The notes: generated from the letters alone by a model not told the origin. 64,000 nt of DNA from Lunularia cruciata (GCA_948567375.1 OX419757.1:51088001-51152000), one strand, 5' to 3'; positions 11,310 to 25,075 are shown, numbered from the stretch's first letter. Made by a program: numbers and translations.

Positions 11310-12075
11310 AATGCCTCACACTAAAAGAGTGTAGTTCTAGTGAGTGGTTTTACAATAGATTCAGCTATGACATAGTGTATTTTGGGAGGATAGAGGATAG
11401 TTACCCATGATGTTATTAGTGACATAGTGTTTGCTACGGCACAAGAGTGTGTGTACTCGGCTTGGAGGGAGTGTCTGTATGTTTTGCAGATGATGAGTGT
11501 TAGGGCAAATTTATACTTGGTATGAGGTGATCAGGTGATAGTAGTGGATATAGTGGTTATGGACTTTATATGTGATGTAGTTTCGGAGGGAGTGATTACA
11601 CATCTCCTTGGATAGGCAGCGAGTGCAACAACAGTTCGCAAGGTCTCCAAGTATAGAGATATGTAGTGAGATCACCTCTTTGTTCCTCTAGCTTTGGAGT
11701 TATACGGAGCGATGGACATGGCATTTGACACATTTGTTCAAAGAGTGTGTGAGAGATTATCATGTTAGGCGTAGGAGTATCATTCTCACTTTCATATTTT
11801 GTAATATATGTTAGACAATGCGTGTCCATTGCTCTATAGAGGGTAGTGGTTGGTACAGTCCATAAGAGAGCAATCACACTAGGTGATGCTTCTTAGAGTG
11901 CTCTAGTTGTTTGTAGGTAGTATGACTTGCATAGCTCTTATATCTTAGGTGTAGTAGAACCGATTTCTCATTTTGACTCTATTGGGGCTTAGCCCCATTT
12001 TGCCTATTTCGTCTTACCCTTGTACGGCTTGATGGGTCTTCCCATCCTTCGTGTTTTCTACACAATCACTCTTTC
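11310..12075 (+). pseudogene. LINE copy 2, 5'-truncated and decayed
   Basis: This is homologous to the reverse complement of about 1-780. It begins in the CCHC region and runs through the endonuclease (the segment encoding DIVFA is easily aligned at 11420) into the 3' tail, where GGGGCTTAGCCCC and the CATCC...TTCGTGTTTTC end are recognisable. Reading frame is lost by indels and stops. Most differences from copy 1 look like C-to-T or G-to-A changes. Lack of the 5' three quarters fits ordinary incomplete LINE reverse transcription. Confidence 0.85.
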
Positions 12076-15000
12076 TCTCACAATAAAAGAGTGAATGTAG
12101 TAAAGAAAAATATCCAAAGCAAAGTTGCCAAACTTAGAATCCTAGTTGAAATCAATTGAAAAGATTATAGATGGTATATCACCTAGATCAAAATTAAAGA
12201 GTGGAGTGTGAGAGTTAAATGTTCAAAGTGAAAGCAACAAATTTAAGAACTTGATGCAAATCATTTGAAGATGCTACAATTAGTTTATCGTTGGTTTAAA
12301 CATTAAGTGGTATTAAGTTCAAAGACTCCAGTGTCACTTTGTGTACACATGTAAGCATGGTAGTATTATGAAGAATTTCTCCGCAAAAGAACAAAATACG
12401 TTACATTAGATGTTTGACGACATATAAGAATATGTCGACATAATTGGGTTTCTTTCCATGTTCAATGCAAGATCCAGCTGAAGATAATATGTAGAGACAT
12501 TCCGACCATTCCCTTTTTGTTCATTTGTTGTACAGTTACAAAAATGAGTTCGTTTGAAGTTGAACGGTTTATCACTTGCCCTTGCACTTGTCCTTGCAGT
12601 CTAAGATCAACATGAAGATATCCTCTTTGTTTGTTTGCAAAATTTAAATATGAGTTAGTTTATTAGTTTATGTTCATATAGTGATAATGACTTAAAAAAC
12701 TAAATTTCCTAATTCTAGATGTCTATACTATAAGACCATATTCAAAGCAAGAACTATCAATTTTTATTATCAACACATGTAAATTATAGTAAACTTTAAA
12801 TCCCATCAGTCTATGTCACTTTACAAGTGAATATAATTGCATCTTCTCAACATGCATTCACACTATTATCCATTTATGTTATGAATCTGTAAGCTTCTGA
12901 TGTTTGATTCCTTTATAAATCTTTGTAAGTAAAGTTTAAGTGCTTAAAATAGATCATATTTCTATCAATGATCATCCAATAGGTAACATTATAGGAAGGT
13001 GCTTGTAGAGGTTAAGGTTTATGAAGAAACAAGCAGAGGTTTCAGAGTTTAATATAGTGACAATAATTTGGAATCAAAAAAGTTATGGATTTGCTAATTT
13101 TATATGTGTAAAGTTTAGATCATCACATTTGAAGAAAGAAACTATCAAACTTAATTATCAAAGTATAAAAAATTATTTTAAAATCTCATCTCTTTACAAA
13201 AGTGCACAATATATTATATAATCTCATTTTAATCATAGTTTCTATGCATTATATAAATATTGATAGTATTATATCTGCATAAGCATTCATGTACATTATA
13301 GACCTTTAGAATTCTTGAGGTTTGATTACAATGGTTTATACGAGAAGCTTTATATTTTCTTAATTAGATGATTCTATTGTAAATGAAAAAAAATTAATTT
13401 ATTCCTTCTTTCCAATAGATAACCATTGTAGAAAAGCACTTGTAGAAGTTGAGGTATGTGAAGAAGTGTGTAAAGACTAAAGATAACCTCTAAGGAAGAA
13501 TACTCAAAGGTCAAAGAAGAAAGTTCCTTTCTATATTTTAAAAGAATAATGAAAATATATCTTTATTTGTAGAACATTGTAAATTTATCCATGATGGTAG
13601 TCTATCTCATGCATGTCAAACTAGCTTGTTAGATAAAGAATAATTTGGATGTATATACAAACCAATTAATTTTCCAATTTTCTTATTCATCTGTCTTCAT
13701 TGTATATTTTCTACTTGAAGACATGGAGGTTGATTTCTTGGCCTATGACAAACATAGGAGATGTATTAAGTGCCACTAAGTGTATAAAGCTACATTAGTG
13801 AAGTTATCAAAGAGATGATTTTGACAAGAATAGTACATTTATAGGAAGTATAACCACATGGATTTTTCATATTTCTTTTTGGAATATTGATGTAGTTTTG
13901 GTCATTAAAAGTACCATCAAGTAACTTAACCAAGAAGGTAACACAACAAAAGAATGAGGAATTTATATAGGTTTTCAATCATTAATAAACATACTACAAT
14001 GCATTGACTACAGATTAGAACTAATATATAATCACCTAAAATTAGCTTCAATGGGCGTTGTTGAGTGTACTTTAGCTACCCTAGAGTCTTGACATGCCTT
14101 ATTGACATTACAAATTCTAAAGTCTACAAAGCAATTAATCCATCTTCAAATTCTGTTTTGCTTTGTACAAATAATCAATAAGGTTGGAGGCCATAAGTAT
14201 AATAATTAAGGATAGAGGACTAATCAACCAAAATTACAAACCAAAATTTATAAATAGTAAAAAAATATAAAAGATTCTATTTGTGAAGTTGTGGTAATTT
14301 TATGTATGAACTCCAAACCATCCACTATAAGTCAAGACACATAGTTTATGAAAAAGGAACTTAGTTCTCATTACTATATATATATGTCTTACTATAATTT
14401 TATCAAATTGAAGATTATTTCTGGTGGACTTGATCATCTTCTTTTACATTTTCAAATATGATCTTTAAAGATAATTATATATGACTTCTTGTCAACATAT
14501 ATATTCTAATATATTAAAATTATTTCAGGTTTGAGTTTTTGTTATTTTATTTTATTGAGATCTCGTTTTAAGAAATTCCTAAATTTAATGCATTTCTTGA
14601 GTTCTGATTCTAAATAAAAACTAATTATTTATTCATAAAAGAAAAGACTGTATTATCATTAGAAGGTAATTCCAAATGTTATTCAAAGTATTAGAGTATT
14701 CTAAAATCTTAAATCTTAAGTCTTAAAGTCTTTAAATTGAAAATAATATTCTTCAAGGTATAACTTTACGAGGATCTACATAATTCTAATATTATACAAG
14801 ATATAATTTTATTTCTATGTTAATGACCTAAAATTGCAAGGACAAATGACAATTATATAAATAGAATAAGGTAGTGATTTGATATTGCATAAATGTGTTG
14901 TTCTTTGAAGAACTCTTAGACTTTTGATATTTGAGTTTAGGTGAGGATGACCAAAAGAATTCCAATTTACTTCTTAGACTAAGATTATTATGTGATCTTT

Positions 15001-15249
15001 TCCTATATAAATATTTTAGGCTTGTATTTTTATATAATATATTGACATGATAGATAGATAGTACAACATTCATTGATGTTGGTATTATGTTTATTCACTA
15101 ACATGAATGATATGGATTTATTTATCAAAGAGGCTTTAAATAATTCTAGCTTTGGTATTTATATAATTACCATTTTGAGAACTTATATACACCATATAAT
15201 TTAAAAATTTTACAATAAAAATTTTTAAAATATTTTATTTTATTATTCA
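12076..15249. other. AT-rich spacer, no gene
   Basis: Long A/T-rich stretch with only short chance frames (for example 13021-13221). No transposon domain, LTR or RNA was recognised; it may be very old, unalignable repeat. Confidence 0.5.
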
Positions 15250-15548
15250 TGGAGAGAAACTCTAAATTCTATGGATGTAAAAGACCCAAAGATAAGAGAA
15301 TAGAAAACCGGAGTGGAAGAAACTACAAAGGCTTAGCTTGAGCTTGGCTCGGGTATAGATAGCTTGGGTACAAGACTCCCAAGGAAGGCTCCTTCTAGTA
15401 GCAATCTTACATGGCATATAAGCTAAGCTAGCTGTCAATTTGGCATACAAGTTACTCAACCATTGGAAGGTTTTTAGCAGATTCTCACCAAGAAGCTTCC
15501 TAGATACTTCTAGAATATTCTCCCATAAAATTTCTTAATGCCTCTAGC

Positions 15549-15660
15549 ACATTCTTAGTTATTTATACTTCCTTGTCTATATTTGGCTTAGACTACTAAC
15601 TTGTTTGCTAATTCCATATTATTACATATTTTCCCACCATTAGTTGGTGACTTCCTTGTC
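15549..15660 (-). repeat. G1 3' LTR remnant
   Basis: About 100 bases starting AGCACATTCTT align with 20344-20445 (shared TATACTTCC, TATATTTGGCTT, GACTACTAAC, TTTGCTAA, TCCATATTAT). The LTR may extend left to about 15250, but no counterpart exists on the other side to prove it. Confidence 0.6.
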
Positions 15661-15669
15661 ACCATGGAA

Positions 15670-17290
15670 TCTTTGAACTCCTAGAGGGTTTTCTATGCAT
15701 TGTGGATATAAGAAAGACACTCCCATGTGGCATCATGAAGGGGATATTCTTTCAGAAAGACTTTACATTCAATGTGTTAATGGCGGCCGTCTTGGATGTC
15801 ACGATGGGCAAGTATACAATCAACTTCATATTCCTCATGATCATTGATAGGGATGGGAGGAGGAGAGGATTGGACACAAGTGGAAAGGAAGATGAGTTAG
15901 AAAAAATGGGTTTTAACTTTGAAACATGGAAGACAAGATGGATCCGTATATGACTAGGGAGAGAAAGCCAGTAGATAACAAGAGAAATTATATGAGCAAT
16001 CTCAAAAGGACCTCTCCAATTGAGAGAAAGTTTATCAAATTGGGTATCAAGTGGGAGAGGAAGGTTATTGGAACAAAGCATGACCTTATTGACTAGTTGA
16101 AAGGTGAGATTGCAACAATGTTTATCAACATATTGCTTTTGCTAATGTTGAGCAACAAGAAGATGAGACTTGGGTAGATGTAGGGATTTAGATAACATGG
16201 ACAAGAGAGTGGAAGTATGCAGGACTTGAGGTGGTGGAGGAGCAAGAAGAGAATCTGGAACAAGTGGATCTTGCCCATAATTAAGGAAGAAGGGAGAAAG
16301 TTGGTGCTTGCATGCTTGGAATTATTATAGGTAAATTTGGCAACTACAAGACACATATCCCAATCAATGTGGTGAATACTAATAATGGTATATATCATCT
16401 CCTCCAAAGTGCAATTTTCTCATTCTGTTTATCCATTATTTTGAGGATGATAAGCTATAGATAGTGTAAGCTTGGTACAAAGGAGTTTCAAAGTGCTTGG
16501 AAAAATTTACCAATAAAGCAAGGATCTATATCAAAGATGAGAACACTTTGCATCTCATGGTGCTTGAAGATAGTATCAAAGTAGATCTGAGCCAATGTTG
16601 GAGCATCAATTATATCCATGGTAGGTGCCAAATGAATATGCTTGTTAAGCTTATCAACAAACACTATGATGGCTATGTGGCATTAGTTTGTCTTTGGAAA
16701 GGATGTGATGAAGTCTAAACTTACATGTTCCCAATAGGTAGATGTAATTGATAGTGGTTGAAGGAATCCTCTCAACTTCTATTTAGTAGTTGTATTGCTA
16801 TAGCAAGTCTCATAAGATCAAAAAAACTCTCAAACCTCTTGTGCCATGTTGGTCCACCACCCTTGATGTTGTAGGGTACCCAAGCTCTTGTTCACACCCA
16901 TGTGACCAAAAATTTGTAAGTCATGGGCCTATTGAAGCCACCCAAGTCATAGATCACCCTTGGCTGGAATAGAGATATGGTTCTCATAGAATAAAAAGCC
17001 TTCCTTGAAAGAGACAATGTTTTACTCCTTGTGTGCTACAAGATAACGTTGTACCAATTGAAAGAAAGGATCTTGTTGTAAAGTGACCCTAAATTCAATT
17101 TGGATTTTCAAGTTAATTGACATTGTCTTAATTGCTACGATTAGGAGAGATTCAAGAAGAGTCTTCAAATCAAGTCATTGTGATATGGCATTGGGGATGA
17201 TATGGAACTTGCTAGATTTGTACTCAAGCTTGATATCAAAAAATTGTAGTTGTTCCTCCCATTGGTGATGTTGACTCTTCACGTGCCCCA
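15670..17290 (-). pseudogene. G1 integrase remnant
   Basis: Minus-strand pieces spell integrase motifs: AKFTYNNSKHASTNF (about 16330, equivalent of AEFAYNNS-H-S) and the C-terminal KLSLNWRGPFEI and HIRIHLVFHVSKLKP (about 15900-16050). It is split over several frames. The HVS-LKP end is typical of gypsy integrases, often followed by a chromodomain; a chromodomain is not clearly legible here. Confidence 0.75.
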
Positions 17291-17900
17291 AATGTAAGGT
17301 TTGCAACAAGGGTTTGTGATTGGTTCACATGATCCCTTGTTTCCCCAAGAGATAATATCTCCATATCTTTGTGGCACATACCATTGCTAGTTGTTCTTGA
17401 TCTTGAGTAGAGTAATTCCTTTTTGTGGTGTTTAGTTGGAAAAATACAAATACAATGGGATGTAATCTATCTTGAAATTCATGCTACAACATAGTTTCAA
17501 TTGCAAAGTTAGAAGCATCAAAATTAAACACACAAGGTAGTTATCATATAGTTGGAGTATGGGTTGTGAAGACACCATATGCTTTAGTTTCTTGAATGTT
17601 TCTTTATGTTTGGTGGTCTCTTGAAAGCTTGATGTCTTCTCTAAGAGATTAGTCAACAATGTAGCCAAATGAGCATAGTAGTGGATGAACCACCAATAAA
17701 AACTCACCAATCCATTAAATGCATACACTTCTATGCCATCCTTAGGAGTAGACCATTTGGTATGTCCTTGATTTTCTCCTCTTCCATGTTGATCCTCTTT
17801 GATGAGACCGTAAGACCCAAGAAGGCAACTTCCTTTTGCCAAAAGGCACACTTTGACTTCTTGCATTAGAACTTCCATTGGCATATTTGTCTTAAGATTT
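17291..17900 (-). pseudogene. G1 RNase H remnant
   Basis: The minus frame at 17432-17884 carries KWSTPKDGIEVYAFNGLVSF and FYWWFIHYYAHLATLLTNLL, the FL-GL-YYRRFI-FA--A-PLT-L segment linking RT to RNase H. The catalytic part to the left is frameshifted. Confidence 0.7.
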
Positions 17901-18530
17901 CTCCAATGTGATTCTTGTGTTTTGATTCTATCTTATTGTATATTAGAATGTCATCCAAGAACATCACCATGTATCAATCCAATAGCCCGCCCAAATGTTG
18001 ATGCATTTGATCCATGAAAATTTCCAAATCATTACTAAGCCCAAAGGTAAGCCCAAAATGTCCATACCTTGTACAAAAGGTAATCTTTTGTACATCCTTC
18101 TTGTCAATGGAAATCTGCCAATATCCACTTCAAAGATCCAACTTGGATAAGTATTGTGCTCCACTCAATTAATCCAACAAGTCATCAATTCAAGGCAAAG
18201 GATAAACATTCTTCATGGTTTGTTTATTAAGGCTACAATAGTCAATATAAAATTGAAGTCCTCCATTCTTCTTTGGTACAAAGAGTAGTGGTGCTCCCCA
18301 AGGAGATGTATTATGTCATATGAATCCTTCTCCAACGACTTGGTCAATGTAATTTGAAGCTCTTTTAACTCCTTTGGTGAGAGCCTATAGATTGGTCTAC
18401 TTACAAGAGTACTACTTGGCAATAGCTTGATCTTGAAGGACATACCTTGATCAAAAGGTAATCTTTTTAGAAGATCATCCAAAAACATGTATAAAATTTC
18501 TTGTATTATTTGATCAATCATTTCTTGTTA
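17901..18530 (-). pseudogene. G1 reverse transcriptase remnant
   Basis: The N-terminal part at 18213-18521 shows LPFDQG, SRPIYRLSPKELKELQ and broken downstream motifs. The catalytic box reads MFLDDILIY at about 17940-17972. Several frameshifts separate them. Confidence 0.75.
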
Positions 18531-20343
18531 AGGTTTCTTACCCTCATTAGATTCTCCTTGCACAATTTGTTTGATCTACATAACAAAAATAAGAATATCT
18601 TTCTCCAAAGCTTGCTCTATAGTTGCTTTATTGAAAAACTTTTTATCTTGGGATTGATTATTCTTAGGTGTCTTACTTAGAGATGCTAGAAAAAATAATT
18701 GGTGTATTACTTATAGATATCAAACAACCTAATTGGTAATTCTTATCTTTGGTGCTATACTTGAATTTTTTCATTGGTCCAATCAAATTGAACCTAATCA
18801 TATTCAAGCTAAGGTAGACCTAGGATGACATCATAGTGTAAAAGAAATACTACAAACCTCATACACTTGGAATACTCCTTCCCAATCTTGAATGTAACAA
18901 GATATGAGGTACAAAATGCAAAACCCTTCTACCATCCGCCATCATCAATCTACTACCAAATATTGGCTTGATGCATAATTCCTTTGCTAATTGCACAGAT
19001 ATAAAAATATCATGACTCTCATAATCAACCAAAATCTTACAATCTATTGAATATCATACCTTGCAAGTGTATCAAACTTGTATAGGTCAAGCCTTCAATC
19101 CAATTGGAACACAAATCAAGTTCCTAGTAAGTGGCTTGATATCTCTCATTGGGATTCTTTGTTTCCTTGATCCTCATGTTCCAAGAACTTTATTTGGGCA
19201 ATGGGTCAAGGTAATTTGTTCCTAATTAGACATTCAACAATCTGATGTCATATTTGGCAACAATAAAAGCAACCCATCATTTTATCATAATCTTCTACAA
19301 TCTATAGTGCCAACTGGTTTCCATTGGATGGCATAAATTTACATTGGTGCCAGCTCCTCCACCCATGTATGGAGGTCTAGGGCAAGACCAAGTTGTCACA
19401 ACCAATGAATCAAAGTGCTCAGCCAATTGCATGTCTTTGTAGGTTTTATGGAGGTCTAGAGCAAGACCAAGTTGTCACAACCAATGAATCAAAGTGCTCA
19501 GCCAATTGCATGGCTTCTTCCAAGTGTTTGGGCTCTTGCATGGTACTCTCCAATTTGGTGTGTGATTTTAAGCCCTTCACAAATTGATCTAGAGCTTCTC
19601 TTCTAGTATCTTTGGAATTTTTATTATGGTGTTTTAAACTAAGTGGCATAGCACTTTACAAAACCAATTTGCTTCAACTCTACCAATCTATCTTGTGCAG
19701 CTCTTGCAACATTTACCTATGTTAAGATTGATTTTTTTTAATTGAATTCTTCCCATGTTGAAATTGGTGTAAAAAAACTGCTATTGAGCTTACTCCACCC
19801 AAAATTGCCACTATAATTCTATGACTCCATGTAATTGGCTTGAAGCCAAGAGAATCTATCTCATTTCATCTTGAAGATTTGTATTTGCAAAATAATAATT
19901 TCAATCAAAATTTTTTTTCTCCATTATAATTAAGGGATTCTTACTTCAAAATATCTTTGGCCTTGGAAATTGAATTTTCTCTTCTCCATCTCAAAATGCT
20001 ACTTTCTTTACGTGCTCGTGTTTGATCTCTCTCTTATAACAATCAAGTAAGATGCTCAATTTGTTGCTACATAGCAATAATAAATTTAAGAACCACCACC
20101 TTGACTACTATCTATCAAATTACCTACTTGCAATTATCTAATTTAACACATAGATATAATATGTCCACCATTCTCCATAAGCTACAATCAAAAGCATCAA
20201 TAGTCCATTGGATAAGATGATTATGTTCAGAATATTTTGCCCAAAGTGTGAAATGATAAATTGTATGAAATGATAATTTGGTAGTACATGGACATACAAA
20301 TCCCAATGGTTTGGGAGAAATGGATTTGGTGGTCCATAGATTT
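18531..20343 (-). pseudogene. G1 gag and protease remnants
   Basis: A gag-like minus frame lies at 19446-19649 (LDQFVKGLKSHT, EAMQLAEHFDS). A degenerate CCHC-like spot falls near 19240-19280, and an aspartic protease should lie in 18540-19060 but is not convincingly legible. A 70-base direct repeat occurs at about 19376-19435 and 19449-19505 (GGTCTAG-GCAAGACCAAG). Confidence 0.5.
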
Positions 20344-20445
20344 AGCACATTTTTAGGTTAGTTATACTTCCTTTTGTATATTTGGCTTTGACTACTAACT
20401 CATTAGCTTCTACTAACTAGTTTGCTAACTCCATATTATCGCAAT

Positions 20446-21664
20446 GGGTTCTTTTGATAGTTGGTGCTTTCAGACCCATTTCTATTGTAGTTTGTGTTGT
20501 TTTTTTTTATAAAAGTGAAATACCCTTTGATAGGGATCTTTAACATTTTTAGTTTTGATAGTCTCTTGATATTTGAAAGATTGTCGGAGAGATTTTATGA
20601 TTTATTTTTCAATAGTCTTGTTGGTAATAAAATCAATCTCATGCCTAAATTTTAGTGAATTTAGTTTTGATAGCTAGCTATTGATAAGAAGTTTTCCATA
20701 TAGAGTTATTTGTACAAGAATTCTATGGATTAATATGGCTTTTTTTATTTACCAATACTAGCTTAAGTTATTTACTCTACCTTATATTTGGGCTAATATG
20801 ATGTCCTTTATCACATAGTCCTCAATATTTGATTACAAATGATTGTATATGATGGTGAGGATTGATTTAGATTCAATTGAATAGTTACTTTTATGGTATC
20901 ACATGAGAGCCTAAGCTTGGTAATTAGGTTAATCTCTGAATTTTGTTTAAGATATATTTAATAGAATCAATTTTGGAATGTTTACAATAGATTGAATAAT
21001 ATTTCTTCAATGTCAAAATAGCTTGAGGCTTTTCAGAATTCTTTATTTTAAACCTCCAATCAAACTATCATTTTTATATTTTTATAATATATATTGATCA
21101 ATTTGGCACACATTAATATTTATTATTTAGTTATATTAAATAAAAAATTTAAAAAATTAAGATAATTTCTCCTATTTTTCAGAATTTTTATCATATAACT
21201 AATCATCAAATTATGTTTATTTTGATCACCTCCCTCATTCAAATGGAGATTCAATCAAGATCTATATAGTATGAAATTTTTGACAAAAATTTTAACAAAG
21301 AAAAGCAAAATTCACTTTCAATTTTCTTCAAATGTAATCAAGATATTGAGTTAAGGATGCATTCAAAAAAATAAACAAGAAAAGTGGGAAATCATACATC
21401 AAAGTGTCAAGTAAGGAGAAATAATACATATGGATCATAAGTAAGAAGGTTAAATTACACCTATTAATAGTGAATTTTTTACAAGAAAGGTAACCCTTAT
21501 TAAATCCACAATCATTATTTTGATATAGCTTAGTCTAAAATTAGTAAATGACTTTTTCTAAAAGCTAGAATTCAATTTTAATCATATTATCTTGGATGCT
21601 CTTCCATATAAACCACTACTGCATGCCTTCATCCCTTTCTATATCAAGTAAGTGAATATCAAGA
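20446..21664. other. AT-rich spacer, no gene
   Basis: No coding frame, LTR or RNA supported; bounded by G1 and LINE copy 3. Confidence 0.5.
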
Positions 21665-22630
21665 AAGATAGAATACAAATATGATAACAAGAAGTATCAT
21701 AAGATCCAATCAAGCATATAAAGATAAAACCAATGAGGTAAAATCTCACTAAAGCCAATAGTACTCAAAATATTCCTATTATACCTAGAATATTAGAGCT
21801 ATCTACATCAAACAATCCACTTATTACTAGAACATCCAAGGAAGCATTACTTAGTCTAGTATGCTTGTTCTCCTATAGAAAAAAAATTGGTGCTCTTTGT
21901 AGAACAATGAACATCCATTTTCTATAGTACGATTTAAATTTGGGAATTGGAAATAACACCATATCACCTAGTTTGATAAGCTCTTCAAAAGTCTCTAACA
22001 AATATGTCAAATGTTGTATTCATAACTCACAACTCTATATAACTACAAGGAACAAAAAGGTGATTTGATGCATATCCTTATACTTGGAGAATTTAGTTAC
22101 TGCCACTCCGCTTGTCACCTATCTAGAGGATAGGATAATCAAACTCCCTAGAACAATGTGAGATCCATAAACACAACATATGCTTTTATCATCTGATTCA
22201 TCTCTTGGACCATATACAAATCTATAGTAACTCATATGATCTACAATATATATAATTGCTGACACCAAGTGAAGTATCCATTCTATTGTGCCATTGTAAA
22301 CATTATATATCTTGGATGACACCACGGTTGCTATTATTTGTTCTAAAACAGATGAATGGATCATATAGACCCGTAGTACATCTAAAATAATAATGCACTC
22401 ATGGAAATAAAGATGCAGTAAGTGGATCAAATCTAGGGAAAATCTCATAACTGTAGAAAAAGTAGTTCGTGCAAGTTATAACACCATTATTAGAGTATAA
22501 ACAAAATAATACGCTAGTAACACAAGGAATGGATAAATCAATATAGAATATACATAAAGTATAGAACATAGAGCCTGTTGTAATCGGCCGTCTATTAAAA
22601 CTACAAAGCTCTAATCCCATCCAATCTCTA
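21665..22630 (-). pseudogene. LINE copy 3, 5'-truncated and heavily decayed
   Basis: This aligns colinearly with about 25-1010 of copy 1 on the same strand. Matches include CCAATCAAGC in the 3' tail (about 21700), the GTAGAACAATG block (21900), AATATGTCAAATG (22000), ACTTGGAGA (22083) and GTGGATCAAATCTAGG (22420). It ends in the sequence equivalent to CCTCTAGTCCAATCT. Frame is destroyed and the copy is far more AT-rich than copy 1. Confidence 0.8.
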
Positions 22631-24894
22631 GAGCACATCTAGAAGACTGCAACTGAAGGGTTCAGGTTCTGACCGAGCAACGTTACTTTCTTAGAGAAAA
22701 GATCACTGTCATTTTCTTCTGTTACGCTACTTTCTTAAAGGAAACATCACCGTAGTTCCTTCACTTACTCCGTGGCAAACGTGAACAAGGTATTGCAGAA
22801 GTCTCTTATTTTCTTTTAGCCATCAAAGTAACCTGGTAGCTGGTTTTCGGAGGGTACATCTCACGGAGTTGGGCTGGAAGCAGAGATCAGGAGCAGGCAA
22901 ATTGAAGCCACTTGCAGCAGATTAATGTCAATATCATCTTATGTAACACATCCTTCTATAGATTGTCAGGTATTGTAATCCTCATTATATGGTTTTCTGG
23001 TTGCCTCTGGCATCAGATCTGTCGAATATCTAGTGAACAATTAAGCTGGACAATCAGGGGCAGGAAAGTTCTATGGATTCTATAACGACCATTCGAAACC
23101 GCTAACTGGCTCGATAGGGACTTTGCACTGACCACCATACGATGATCCCTCCGACTTTGGCAGCAGCAAGACACCTGAGAGTAATACTGCCTTGAAGGAA
23201 GGTTAATCCATCACAAGATAGTGAAGACCTGTAGTCGGGCAAGCCAATATGCACCCTGATGTTGACCTCGACTCAGTTTTAACTAAGTTTTCATGTATTA
23301 CAGAACCTTACTCTGTTCACCCAGAAATGTTGATTCGAATTTGTCATCTACGTATTCAAGATATTCTATATTTTGCATTTTCTTGCATATGGGTCTGGTA
23401 GACCAGCGTACTATGTGTGCTCCGGTTCAAAGTTCAGTAAACGCACGTCTTCGTCTGAACTGGTTCTTCATGTGGATAGCACTCCGAAGGCATTGTAAAA
23501 GAGGACTCAATCCTCCCTGCTAACTTTTCATAGAACTTTTGAACTTCTCAACATCAGAGAAACTAAACTTGCATTCTGTGGACTCATGTACAACCTTTTA
23601 ACGAAACGCGCTCTGAAGAATCAGTGGTATTCTTTGGAAGATCCATCCCACTCTTGCAGGTGATATTGGCAGAAAGTAGGCTTGGGAACCCTATGACAAG
23701 CACTAGTCGATAAAGTCTGCTGCAATCAGCCCTCTCTGATACGTCACTTTGCGCGTCTCTCCTTAGAGCTTGGTACATCAAGGCCTGAACTACTTGCCCA
23801 CTGGGATCATGTCCAGAATTCTATCACCTTAATGAGGAAATCCACTTAACTTAGGAAATCGTTCTCAGAGCTCCTGTAAGTTTCGTGGCTTAGGGTTCCC
23901 TTGAAATCATCGCCTTGACAGGTCTGACTTAACATATTTTTAGTCTACACTGCACGTACTGACAAGGATTTGACAAGGATTCTTGAGGATATTTTGTTTC
24001 TCGCACCGTACTAGTTTTTCCACTGCAACCAAAGTTTGCATGATTATATTGGATCTGATTGCAATATAACGTTCATGGTTGCGTTGCATGCTTACGTTGT
24101 CTGTAGCATTGTACTGCATAGTAGTGCTGTAATGCTGATGTATAGGGTGTGCATTTTTGCAAGACTCACATATACACATTGGGTGTCGAAACAAACTCAT
24201 TGTTATCCTTGGCCCCCAGTCGGTCAGAACTCCTCAATCTGACTCTTGGTGATTCTACTCTTTCCCAGGACAGGAAAACGACTCACTTAAGGGTTTAGAT
24301 ATACTATAGATTCTCATTATCCTTTTCCATGACTTTCACTTGTGCATCAAATATTTCATGACAAGAAAGAAGGAGAAGAAGAATGGTGATTTTATGTTGC
24401 CTCAAACCCATTACAGTCCTTTGTGATTACATATTTTGCATGGCAAGAATGTATATGAATCAAGTGTTTCACCTATGCAACTGAAATTTCCAAAAAAAGG
24501 TTGTGAGACTCATAGAAAGTTTTCATGTTTATTTGTCCATGAATCCAACATAATTTTGAAGAAATGAATTTTGCAATATCGAGATGCAAGTAAGAATTTT
24601 TATAGACTAGGTTCTATTTATATACTGAAGTTCAATATAACCCTTCACAATGAATAACAAATGTAAAAATAAAGAAATTCCTAATGTCTTATATGTTGAA
24701 TCTAATGTGTAGTTTAATGGATAATGACAAAAAGTATTTTTGTTTGTACTAAGCTTAGGGTAGTCACTCATTCTGTCTCTATGACTGTCCCTTATCCTCA
24801 TAAGTTTTATTCTTATATAGTAGTCTACTAAAGTTTATACAAATATCATAAGACCTTGTTTCATTTTTTTTGTTCTCCATCGGGCTTGCTATTT
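22631..24894. other. Intergenic, no gene seen
   Basis: To about 24300 the sequence is moderate in GC and resembles the 3.3-11.3 kb region; then it turns AT-rich. No exon, domain or repeat could be supported. Confidence 0.5.
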
Positions 24895-24954
24895 ACAAGA
24901 ACAAAGCAACCTGCCAACAAACTCACAAGAACAAAGCAACCTGCCAACAAACTC
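24895..24954. repeat. Perfect 30-bp tandem duplication
   Basis: Two identical copies of a 30-base unit beginning ACAAGAACAAAG and ending CAACAAACTC. It overlaps the left arm of the following hairpin. Confidence 0.95.
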
Positions 24955-24974
24955 ACACTGTTTGTGTGAGTTTG
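24948..24974. repeat. Inverted repeat, 11-bp arms
   Basis: CAAACTCACAC and GTGTGAGTTTG flank a 5-base loop, followed by a TATATATATA run. Could be a transposon end or a cruciform; function unknown. Confidence 0.9.
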
Positions 24975-24985
24975 TATATATATAC

Positions 24986-25075
24986 TTAACATACATTTTT
25001 ATCAACATCATACACTATAGCAGCATAATTCATACATAAGTCAAACATGAACTCTAAAGTGTCATTATAATCAAC
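24986..25075. repeat. 90-bp direct repeat, copy 1
   Basis: About 85% similar by eye to 25518-25606 (shared ATTCATACATAAGTCA-ACATGAACTCTAAAGT). Possibly part of an LTR of the neighbouring gypsy element G2. Confidence 0.8.

Larger units (their letters stand above)
15250..20445 (-). mobile_element. Gypsy LTR retrotransposon G1, decayed
   Basis: Minus-strand order is gag, protease, RT, RNase H, integrase from right to left, which is the Ty3/gypsy order. LTR remnants sit at 15549-15660 and 20344-20445. Every domain is broken by stops and frameshifts. Neither a clear primer-binding site nor a target duplication was found, so outer limits are approximate. Confidence 0.8.

Noticed and set aside
12076-15249. 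Several 60-80 codon frames in AT-rich DNA
   Set aside because: Short, Lys/Asn/Ile-rich and without domains; expected by chance.
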